Source: G963720515 sp963720515 (GTDB taxonomy: Bacteria > Actinomycetota > Thermoleophilia > Gaiellales > Gaiellaceae). Taken from it: a DNA stretch of 64,000 nt. Under the pieces are notes generated by a model. It was given only the letters and a program-made list of their open reading frames with translations. It was not told the DNA's origin and did not search any database. The DNA lies in contig OY970397.1 of the NCBI GenBank assembly GCA_963720515.1, positions 2,542,001 through 2,606,000 of the forward strand, given 5' to 3'. Each line of letters starts with the position of its first letter. Position 1 is the stretch's first letter. Made by a program: the position numbers and the translations under genes. Shown here piece after piece: positions 57,754-64,000 of this stretch.

Positions 57754-58788
57754 ATGCCCCGCCGCTCGGAGGTGACGATCGATCTCGGCGCGCTCGCGCG
57801 GAACGTCGCGCGGGTGCGCGAGGCTGCCGCGCCCGCGGAGGTCTGGGCCGTGGTGAAGGCCGACGCGTACGGCCACGGCGCGCTCGACTGCGCGCGCGCC
57901 GCGCTCGACGCCGGGGGGGCCGCGCTCTGCGTGGCGACGCCGCAGGAGGGCGCCGCGCTGCGGGCCGAGCTTCCCGCCGCGCGGATCCTCGTCATGGGCC
58001 CGCTCGCGGACGGCGAGGACGCGGTCGCGCGCGAGGCGGTGCTCGAGGTCGCCGTCTCGCGGCCCGACCGCATTCCCGCGGGCGTCGACATCCATCTGAA
58101 GGTGGACACGGGGATGGGGCGGTTCGGGATGACGCCCGAGGAGGCGCTCGCCGCCCCGCGCGACCGGATGGTCGGCCTGATGAGCCACCTCGCGACGGCG
58201 GACGCGCTCGACGACTCGTTCGCGCGGCGCCAGCTCGACGTCTTCGCCGCCCTCGCCGCGCAGTTCCCGGGCGTGACCGCGCACCTCGCGAACTCGCCCG
58301 CGGTGTTCCAGCTGCCCGAGGCCGCGTTCGACGCGGTGCGCTGCGGCGTCGCGCTCTACGGGCTCTCGCCGTTCGGCCGCGATCCGGGCGAGTACGGTCT
58401 CGAGCCCGTCCTCTCGTGGCGGAGCTTCGTCGCCGAGACCCGCACGCTCGAGCCGGGGGAGAGCACCGGCTACGGGCGCCGCTTCGTCGTCGAGCGGCCC
58501 ACGCGGATCGGCCTCGTTCCGGTCGGCTATGCGGACGGGTTCCGCCGTGGCCTGACCGGGACCGAGGTGCTCGTGGACGGCCGGCGCCGCGAGGTCGTCG
58601 GCACCGTCTCCATGGACTCGTTCGCGGTCGAGCTCGACGGGGAGGAGGCGGGTGCGCCGGTGACGCTCATCGGCGACGGCGTCCTCGCCGAGGAGCACGC
58701 AGACGTGCTCGGCACGATCAACTACGAGGTCACGTGCGGCATCCGCACCCCGCCGGAGCGGGCCGACCGGAGGGTCGTCCGTGGATGA
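57754..58788 (+). CDS. alr: alanine racemase
   Basis: A 344-residue PLP enzyme making D-alanine for peptidoglycan. The cofactor lysine is in WAVVKADAYGHGALDCAR, substrate-binding IHLKVDTGMGRFGM follows, ESTGYGRRFVVERPTRIGLV holds the catalytic Tyr, and VPVGYADGFRRGLTG and GTVSMDSFAVEL line the dimer active site. The usual SMDQ is SMDS. A weak GACAAT stands 7 nt before the ATG. The end overlaps the next gene by 8 nt. Confidence 0.95.
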   Translation: MPRRSEVTIDLGALARNVARVREAAAPAEVWAVVKADAYGHGALDCARAALDAGGAALCVATPQEGAALRAELPAARILVMGPLADGEDAVAREAVLEVAVSRPDRIPAGVDIHLKVDTGMGRFGMTPEEALAAPRDRMVGLMSHLATADALDDSFARRQLDVFAALAAQFPGVTAHLANSPAVFQLPEAAFDAVRCGVALYGLSPFGRDPGEYGLEPVLSWRSFVAETRTLEPGESTGYGRRFVVERPTRIGLVPVGYADGFRRGLTGTEVLVDGRRREVVGTVSMDSFAVELDGEEAGAPVTLIGDGVLAEEHADVLGTINYEVTCGIRTPPERADRRVVRG

Positions 58789-59812
58789 GGCCGGGCTCGC
58801 CGAGGTCGCGGGCGAGAACTCGTTCCTCGTCGGCGGCGTGATCCGCGACGAGCTGCTCGGCCGTCCGATCGTCGACGTGGACGTCGCGACCGCCGACCCG
58901 GAGGCGGCCGCGCGGGCCTGGGCCGAGCGGACGGGCGGCGCGCTCGTGCAACTCTCGGAGCGCCACGGCGCCTGGCGCGTCGGGTTCCGCGGCGGGCACA
59001 CGGTGGACTTCGCGCCGCTTCGCGGGACGATCGAGGACGACCTCGCCACACGCGACTTCACCGTGAACGCGATCGCGCGCCCGCTCGGCTCGCGAGAGTA
59101 CCTCGATCCGTTCGGCGGCCTCGCCGACCTCGGCGCGCGTGCGCTCCGCGCGGTCACGGACGAGGTCTTCCGCGACGATCCTCTGCGGCTCCTCCGGGCC
59201 GTGCGGCTCGAGGAGGAGCTCTGGTTCGCGCTCGTTCCCGAGACCGAGGCGCTCGTCCGGCGCGACGCCGCGCTCGCGGGCAAGCCCGCGGGGGAGCGCA
59301 TTCTGGGCGAGCTCGTGCGCCTCGGCGAGCCGGGAATCCGCCGCCTGGACGAGCTCGGGGTTCTCGCCGCGCTCGGAGGCTCCCTCGAGCGCCTCGACGC
59401 CGCCGCACCGTGCCCGACGAAGGGCTACGCGCTGGCGCTCGCGCTGGGCGATGGGCTCCTCGGCCTGCCGATCTCGAACGAGCTGCGCCGCTTCACGCGT
59501 GTGCTCCTCACGGCCGAGCGGCCGCCCGACGACTCCCCGCGCGCGATCCACCGCTTCCGGCGCGCCACCGAGCCCTGGGCCGTGGAGGCGCTCAGCGCGC
59601 TCGGCGCGACCGAACTCGTCCCGGCCGTCGAGGCCGCCCGCGCCGCCGACCCGGCCGAGCCGCTCCTGCGCGGCGACGAGCTCGGCCTGCCCGAGGGCCC
59701 CGAGATCGGCCGCATGCTCGAGCGCATCGCCGAGGAGCGCGCAGCCGGGACGATCGCGACGCGTGAGGAAGCGCTCGATCTGGTACGCAAGGAGGCGACA
59801 TGGCCAGGCTGA
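58781..59812 (+). CDS. CCA tRNA nucleotidyltransferase / poly(A) polymerase family protein
   Basis: A 343-residue class II nucleotidyltransferase. NSFLVGGVIRDELLGRPIVD and DVDVATADP carry the G-G-x-V-R-D and D-x-D metal motifs, GHTVDFAPLRGTIEDDLATR and DFTVNAIARPL complete the head domain, and FRDDPLRLLRAVRLEEEL is the neck helix. The C-terminal region is shorter than in standard CCA-adding enzymes and lacks a clear HD domain, so CCA-addition is likely but not certain. GTG start within the alr end. Confidence 0.85.
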   Translation: MDEAGLAEVAGENSFLVGGVIRDELLGRPIVDVDVATADPEAAARAWAERTGGALVQLSERHGAWRVGFRGGHTVDFAPLRGTIEDDLATRDFTVNAIARPLGSREYLDPFGGLADLGARALRAVTDEVFRDDPLRLLRAVRLEEELWFALVPETEALVRRDAALAGKPAGERILGELVRLGEPGIRRLDELGVLAALGGSLERLDAAAPCPTKGYALALALGDGLLGLPISNELRRFTRVLLTAERPPDDSPRAIHRFRRATEPWAVEALSALGATELVPAVEAARAADPAEPLLRGDELGLPEGPEIGRMLERIAEERAAGTIATREEALDLVRKEATWPG

Positions 59813-60356
59813 TCTACTCGGCGCTCGCCTCGCTCGACGGCTACGTCGCCGACGAGGACGGCAACTGGGACTGGGCAAGGCCGGACGAGGAGGTGCACTC
59901 CTTCGTCAACGATCTCGAGCGCCCGTCGGCACGCATCTGTACGGGCGCCGGATGTACGAGGTACTGGCGTACTGGGAGCGCCCACCCGCCGACCAGCCCG
60001 CGTACATGCAGGACTACGCGGCGATCTGGCAGGCGGCCGACAAGGTCGTCTACTCGCGCACGCTCGAGACCGTCTCCACCGCGAGGACGCGGATCGAGCG
60101 CGAGTTCGACCCGGAGGCCGTGCGCGGCATGAAGGCCGAGCTCGACCGCGACATCGCGATCGGCGGCCCCGAGCTCGCCGGGCAGGCGATCGAGGCCGGA
60201 CTGGTCGACGAGTACCACCTGTTCCTCGCGCCCGCAATCGTCGGAGGCGGCACCCGTGCGCTTCCAGACGGGGTCCGTGTGGACCTCGAGCTCGCAGACA
60301 CCCGCCGCTTCGGCAACGGCATGGTCTACGTGCGCTACGGGCTCAGGAGTACTTGA
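59800..60356 (+). pseudogene. dihydrofolate reductase/RibD C-terminal family protein, frameshifted
   Basis: About 185 residues after repair. The start is typical (ARLIYSALASLDGYVADEDG, WDWARPDEEVHSFVNDLERP); then the frame breaks at 59919-59924, where one base appears to be missing, and VGTHLYGRRMYEVLAYWERP continues in another frame to VDEYHLFLAPAIVGGGTRAL and RRFGNGMVYVRYGL. It is the only clear deletion among the window's frameshifts. AAGGAGG precedes the ATG by 4 nt. Such reductases act on unknown pterin- or flavin-like substrates in actinobacteria. Confidence 0.82.
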
Positions 60357-60858
60357 CCGTGCAGCCGACGGCGGCCGTCTCGGCCGGCGAGGGCGAGTCG
60401 CCGCCGAGCACCGCGTCGAGCGCCTGGCGGAGCCACGGCTGCGCGCCGTCGGGATCCTCGCAATCCGAGTCGGGCGCGCCCTGGTAGACGAGGCGGCGGT
60501 CGGCGTCGAAGAGGAAGACCTCCGGTGTGCGGGCGGCCGAGTACGCGTGGGCCACGTCCTGCGACTCGTCGCGGACGAACGGGAACACGAAGCCCTGCTC
60601 CTCCGCGCGCCGCGTCATCTCCTCGAAGGAGTCGCCCGCGTGGTGGTTCGAGTTGACGGCGACGAGACCCGCGCGGCCCGCGTAGTCCCGCGCGATCGCG
60701 TTCAGCCGGTCCTCCCAGGCGATCACGTACGGGCAGTGGCAGCAGGAGAAGACGACCGCAACGGGCTGCCCTTCGTAGTCGTCCAGTGAGTGGTCGGCGC
60801 CGTCCGTGCCGGGCAGGCTGAACGGCGGGGCGGTGTCTCCAAGCGCGAGGCGGGCCAC
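60343..60858 (-). CDS. thioredoxin-fold peroxiredoxin-like protein
   Basis: A 171-residue AhpC/TSA-type protein: GDTAPPFSLPGTDGADHSLD, then the active-site region AVVFSCCHCPYVIAWEDRLN, in which CCHC offers several redox cysteines, and VFPFVRDESQDVAHAYSAAR with the cis-Pro TPEVFLFDADRR. It is likely a thiol peroxidase or disulfide reductase. GTG start with a TAGCAT -10 box 6 nt upstream. The 3' end overlaps the convergent reductase gene by 14 nt. Confidence 0.85.
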   Translation of the reverse strand: MARLALGDTAPPFSLPGTDGADHSLDDYEGQPVAVVFSCCHCPYVIAWEDRLNAIARDYAGRAGLVAVNSNHHAGDSFEEMTRRAEEQGFVFPFVRDESQDVAHAYSAARTPEVFLFDADRRLVYQGAPDSDCEDPDGAQPWLRQALDAVLGGDSPSPAETAAVGCTVKYS

Positions 60859-60864
60859 GCGGCA

Positions 60865-60870
60865 ATGCTA
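60865..60870 (-). promoter_or_regulatory. leaderless -10 box of the peroxiredoxin-like gene
   Basis: TAGCAT on the minus strand, 6 nt before the GTG at 60858, in the 17-base gap to the divergent acyltransferase gene. Confidence 0.45.
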
Positions 60871-60875
60871 TCCGC

Positions 60876-61973
60876 GTGAGGGTGCTCTACCACGGCGTCG
60901 CGGCGGGGATGTGGACCTACTCCCACGCCTCGCATCGGGTCACCGTGCTCGGCCGCGAGCGGCTGGAAATCCCCCGCGGCTCGCTCATCCTCGTGACGCA
61001 CCGGCGGGAGACCGACGTGCCGGTCGTGTGCCCGCCGCTCTACCGCCGCGCGCGGCTCTGGCGCCACCCGACAAGCTTCGCCGCGCGGGACGACATGTTC
61101 CTCCCGGGCTTCTTCGCCGGCTTCCCGCCCGACCTCTCGCCGCGGGCGCGCCGCGCGCTCTACCGCGTGAACGTCGCGCGCTTCCTGCCGCGCGTCGAGG
61201 TGCACCCGATCCGGAGCGCGCAGACCGCGCGGCTCGGCGAAGTGCTCGCGGCGAGAGGCGACGAGCAGCTTCCGGAGACCCGACGCCGCCGCGTTCCGGA
61301 CGCGCGCGGCCGAGTGCGGGATCGAGCCGCCGGCGACCTCCCGCGAGGCGCTCCGCGGCGAGTACGCCGATCTCCTCTGGCGCGCGGTCACGCCCGGCGA
61401 CCCGGCCGCCGCCGGCCTCGACGGGTTCTGGTCGCGCCGGGCCGGGCGAGGCGGCGCAGGACTTCCGCGCGCTCGTGGACATCGTGCGCGGCGGCATGGA
61501 GCTCCTCCTCTTCCCCGAGGGGCGTCCTTCGCCGGACGGCGAGATCGGCCCCGTGCAGCGCGGCCTTGGCGCGCTCGTGCGCCGAGCGCGGCCGGCGGCG
61601 CTCCAGCCCGTCGGGCTCGCCTACGACCCGCTCGTGCGCGGCCGGACGCGCGTCACGGTCGCGTTCCCGCCGCTCGCCCCGGTGCCCGAGGACGATGTCG
61701 AGGGCGCGGCACTCGGGCTCCTGCGCCTCGCGATGCCGCTCACCGCCGGCCAGATCGTCGCCGGACCTCGTCGAGCGCGGCTCGGAGCAGAGCGCCGAGG
61801 ACGCCGCGGTCGAGGCGGTGCACGCGGCCCGCGCCGAGGGCCGCTTCGTGGAGCCCGATCTCCTGCGGGCCCGGCGCCGCGCCGCCCGCCTCGCGGACGC
61901 GCTCGCGGCCGCCCGCACACGACCGGATGAGGTCGCGTTCCTCGCCCGCGAGTTCCGCAGCGCCCGCGCCTAG
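60876..61973 (+). pseudogene. PlsC-like lysophospholipid acyltransferase, with three frameshifts
   Basis: About 364 residues after repair. Motif I is ILVTHRRETDVPVV (H-x4-D), motif III is LLFPEGRPSPDGEIGPVQRG. Three one-base insertions are inferred: near 61276-61280 (joining QLPE to PDAAAFRTRAAECGIEPPAT), at 61444-61446 (one G too many; SRRAGEAAQDFRALVDIVRG) and near 61764 (QIVADLVERGSEQSAEDAAV). With all three removed the protein is continuous to FLAREFRSARA. Such enzymes acylate glycerophosphate or lysolipids in the membrane. Three hits within 500 bases could mean real decay, but matches the window-wide error pattern. Confidence 0.75.
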
Positions 61974-62974
61974 GAGGCTTCGTCCGCCGTCTTGTGCGAG
62001 CCGCGGAAGAGGCGCGGCAGCGCCGGCCGCACCAGGCAGGCGCCGAGCAGCGTCACCGGCACGACGATCAGCGCGTGCATCGTGAGCACGTAGGCGGTTG
62101 CCGTCTCCGGACTGATGTCCACGTGCTTGGCGGTGAGGAGCGTGATGTAGTCGAAGCTCCCGAGGCCGGCGGCCGTCGTGGGCACGGCGAGCGCCAGGTT
62201 CCCGATCCCCTCGAGCAGGAAGTACGCGCCGATCCCGAGGTCGAGGCCGAACGCGTGGCCGACCACCGCGAACATCGTGACGTCGGCGAGCCACATGACC
62301 ACCGAGGCGCCGAGCACGAGCAGGAACCGGCGGGCGCCGCGGAACGCGCCGAGGCCCTCGACGAAGTTCGCGCCGGCACGGGCGACGCGCGTGTGCCAGC
62401 GGCCGGGCAGACGCCGGGAGACGCGCCAGAGGAAGCGCTCGGTCCCGTCCGGGTGGAGGGCGGCGATCCAGCAGAGGACGACGCCGACCGTCACGCCCGA
62501 GGCGAGGGCGATCCCGGTGAGGAGCGGAATGCCGCCGTTCCCGACGAGCAGGGCGCCGAGGAGGATCCACGCGGCGAAGACGACGCCGTCCATGAGACGC
62601 TCGGCGAAGAGCGTCCCGGCGGTCACGAAGACCGGGATCGACTCGGTCTCGCGCATGGACTCGATGCGGAGCAGGTCGCCGCCGCGCGCGGGGAGGATGT
62701 TGTTCGCCGCACGGCCGACCGCGACGGTGGCGAACAGCTGCCGGAAGCCGACGCGCGACCCGGCGCCCTCGAGCAGGAGGCCCCAGCGCACCGTCATCGC
62801 CACGACGTTCACGAGAATCAGGCCGAGCGAGGCGAAAAGCGTCCAGGCGGGGAGCTCGCGCATCTCGTGCCAGGCCTCGCCGAGGTCCACCTGACGGAGG
62901 AACAGCACGAGGAACGCCACCGTGGCGGCCGTTCCCAGGGCGAAGCGCAACCCGTGACGGCGGAGCAACCCCAC
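61970..62974 (-). CDS. lysylphosphatidylglycerol-synthase-TM (flippase-like) membrane protein
   Basis: A 334-residue polytopic protein of the LPG_synthase_TM/UPF0104 family: LRFALGTAATVAFLVLFLRQ, TVAVGRAANNILPARGGDLL (family core, R-x-G-D/E), TLFAERLMDGVVFAAW, then GNLALAVPTTAAGLGSFDY. A homologue of the 3851-4886 protein. The GTG at 62974 is chosen because a TACCTT -10 box ends 6 nt upstream; a longer frame starts at 63022 but would overlap the divergent gene. Its end overlaps the acyltransferase gene (4 nt, convergent), fitting a lipid context. Confidence 0.85.
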   Translation of the reverse strand: MGLLRRHGLRFALGTAATVAFLVLFLRQVDLGEAWHEMRELPAWTLFASLGLILVNVVAMTVRWGLLLEGAGSRVGFRQLFATVAVGRAANNILPARGGDLLRIESMRETESIPVFVTAGTLFAERLMDGVVFAAWILLGALLVGNGGIPLLTGIALASGVTVGVVLCWIAALHPDGTERFLWRVSRRLPGRWHTRVARAGANFVEGLGAFRGARRFLLVLGASVVMWLADVTMFAVVGHAFGLDLGIGAYFLLEGIGNLALAVPTTAAGLGSFDYITLLTAKHVDISPETATAYVLTMHALIVVPVTLLGACLVRPALPRLFRGSHKTADEAS

Positions 62975-62980
62975 GCCCGC

Positions 62981-62986
62981 AAGGTA
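62981..62986 (-). promoter_or_regulatory. leaderless -10 box of the flippase-like gene
   Basis: TACCTT on the minus strand, 6 nt before the GTG at 62974; decides against the longer start at 63022. Confidence 0.45.
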
Positions 62987-63020
62987 TCTCCACGGTGCGG
63001 GATCGGGGAAACTCGTGGGC

Positions 63021-63701
63021 ATGGGCGACGCGGGCAGACGGTTCTCGGGGCGCCGCGAGGTCGCGATCGGGCTCGGCGCCTATGCGCTCTACATGGCCGT
63101 GCGCCACGTGAAGATGCGCCGCGACGGGCGGGCGAGGGCGGCGCGGAACGCCGAGCGCGTGGTCGCGCTCGAGCGGCGCGCCGGGATCCACTGGGAGCCC
63201 GCGCTCCAGCGGTTGGCTCTCCGCCACCGCCGTTCGGTGGCCGCCCTGAACGTCGCCTACGTGACGCTGAACGTCGGGCTGACCGTGGGCTGGCTCATCC
63301 GGCTCTACCGGCGGCGCGACCCGGAGTTCCACCGCTTCCGGCGGGCCGCGCTCTCCTGCACGCTCGGCGCGCAGCCCGTCTTCCTGCTCTTCCCGGTGGC
63401 GCCGCCGCGGACGCTCGACGGGTTCGTGGACACGATCGCCGAGGTCAGCGGCTTCGACCTCGACGGGCTCGTCGCCGAGCTCTACGACCCGATCGCGGCC
63501 ATGCCGTCCATCCATGTCGCCTACGCGGTCGTGACCGCGGCCGGGATCGCCGCGACGGCCGAGAATCCCTGGGTGCGCCGGCTCGCGCCGGGCTACCCGC
63601 CGCTCGTGGCCTTCATCGTCCTCGTGACCGGGAACCACTACGTCGCGGACGCGATCGGCGGCGCCGCGCTCGGCAAGACCGCTCTCCGTCTTTCGGGCTA
63701 G
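63021..63701 (+). CDS. PAP2/Aur1-like membrane phosphatase or phosphotransferase
   Basis: A 226-residue protein with about five membrane helices. The catalytic motifs are those of the PAP2/Aur1 group: AAMPSIHVAYAVVTAAG (S-x-x-H) and TGNHYVADAIGGAALG (H-x-x-x-D). Such proteins dephosphorylate or transfer inositol-phosphate or isoprenyl-phosphate groups on lipids. The first R-containing PAP2 motif is weak. ATG 63021 or GTG 63015 are possible starts. Stop shares CTAG with the convergent topoisomerase gene. Confidence 0.8.
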   Translation: MGDAGRRFSGRREVAIGLGAYALYMAVRHVKMRRDGRARAARNAERVVALERRAGIHWEPALQRLALRHRRSVAALNVAYVTLNVGLTVGWLIRLYRRRDPEFHRFRRAALSCTLGAQPVFLLFPVAPPRTLDGFVDTIAEVSGFDLDGLVAELYDPIAAMPSIHVAYAVVTAAGIAATAENPWVRRLAPGYPPLVAFIVLVTGNHYVADAIGGAALGKTALRLSG

Positions 63702-64000
63702 GCGACCTTCTCGAGCGCGGGGCTCTCGTCACCCTCGACCAGGTCGAGCACGGCCGCCTCGACCGCGCCCTGGAACGCCGGCTCGCCGAGCTCGTCTGCG
63801 TCGCCGAGCTCGTCGAGGACGCCGCCGATCGTGACGCCGCCGAGGTAGCGGTCGAAGACGCGCGGGTCGATGTAGGAGGCACGCGCGACGGCCGGCGTGT
63901 TCCCGAGGTAGTGGGCGACCTCCTGCACGGCGCGCGTGATCGCCCGCTTGCGCCCCGTAGGCGACGCGGCCACCGGCCCGGCCACGGCGAGGGCGACCGC
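63698..64000 (-). CDS. type IB DNA topoisomerase, C-terminal part (runs off the window)
   Basis: The last 100 residues of a TopIB enzyme. AVALAVAGPVAASPTGRKRA, ITRAVQEVAHYLGNTPAVAR and ASYIDPRVFDRYLGG match the C-terminal end of bacterial topoisomerase IB, the Tyr of SYIDP being the DNA-cleaving nucleophile. The frame is open to the window edge, so the start lies beyond 64000. A GTG at 63985 is internal, not a start. Confidence 0.8.
   Translation of the reverse strand, partial: AVALAVAGPVAASPTGRKRAITRAVQEVAHYLGNTPAVARASYIDPRVFDRYLGGVTIGGVLDELGDADELGEPAFQGAVEAAVLDLVEGDESPALEKVA

Noticed and set aside
3851..61973. Programmed +1 ribosomal frameshifting as a general feature
   Set aside because: The sites share no slippery codon or stimulatory structure and mostly lie in G/C runs typical of sequencing errors.
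1..64000. tRNA, rRNA, CRISPR arrays, integrases and phage genes
   Set aside because: I looked for T-loop sequences, repeat-spacer patterns and recombinase motifs while reading and saw none; a tRNA scan could still reveal a missed gene.

Overview
The window is a contiguous stretch of a GC-rich (about 70 % by eye), densely coded actinobacterial chromosome. Support for Actinomycetota comes from the rplM-rpsI-glmM order, the acpS-nnr-alr order, a GuaB3-type protein directly before guaA, a PimA-like glycosyltransferase, a DnaQ/GIY-YIG fusion and a DUF6458-type small membrane protein. A deep branch such as Thermoleophilia is my guess. I see no rRNA, tRNA, CRISPR array, prophage or plasmid functions, and no gene-free stretch longer than about 300 bases.

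Layout. 1-10.6 kb: an XRE/TPR regulator, an adenosine-deaminase-like enzyme, a PimA-like glycosyltransferase with a flippase-like membrane protein, a 22-residue membrane peptide followed by hairpins, a solitary DNA methyltransferase, exonuclease VII (xseA/xseB) and a membrane-anchored coiled-coil protein. 10.6-24.5 kb: a class A beta-lactamase-like serine hydrolase, a UbiA-like membrane protein, a methyltransferase, proline dehydrogenase, FabL enoyl reductase, a DMT exporter, a HAD phosphatase coupled to a PLP decarboxylase, AlkA glycosylase, a 171-bp MITE-like element, then a tightly overlapping run (unknown, GST, membrane protein, hydrolase, rhodanese). 24-32 kb: pabB-pabC, murI-rph-mgtC-rdgB, a cNMP-binding protein, a Roadblock protein, pyrE and HU. 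32-41 kb: DnaQ/GIY-YIG nuclease, pyrF, a LysM protein, a D,D-carboxypeptidase, a PfkB sugar kinase, and guaB3-guaA behind a structured leader. 41-52 kb: a compositionally unusual hydrolase, an encapsulated-ferritin-like protein, phospholipase D, acylphosphatase, an MFS transporter, rplM-rpsI, glmM-glmS and a NarL-type two-component pair. 52-64 kb: ArfB, a CopC-CopD-YtkA fusion, acpS-nnr-alr, a CCA/poly(A) polymerase family enzyme, a RibD-like reductase, a thioredoxin-fold protein, an acyltransferase, a second flippase-like protein, a PAP2/Aur1-like protein and the 3' end of a type IB topoisomerase.

Regulation is unusually readable. About two dozen transcription-unit heads have no Shine-Dalgarno sequence; instead a TANNNT hexamer ends 6-9 nt before the start codon, which implies leaderless mRNAs and fixes many starts. 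Genes with real leaders (HU, rplM, guaB3) have TGnTANNNT extended -10 boxes further upstream. Inside operons, starts overlap stops as ATGA, GTGA or TGATG. One leaderless promoter, in front of the DnaQ/GIY-YIG gene, lies inside a GAAC-N4-GTTC LexA-type box.

At least eight conserved genes, and probably a ninth (the coiled-coil gene at 9290-10622), carry single-base frameshifts, nearly all one extra base in a short G or C run. I read these mainly as residual assembly errors, so xseA, pyrF and the others are probably intact in the organism. Themes in the gene content: peptidoglycan precursors (murI, alr, glmM, glmS, carboxypeptidase), nucleotide synthesis (pyrE, pyrF, guaB3, guaA, rdgB), DNA repair (xseAB, alkA, DnaQ/GIY-YIG) and envelope lipids (PimA-like, acyltransferase, PAP2, FabL).
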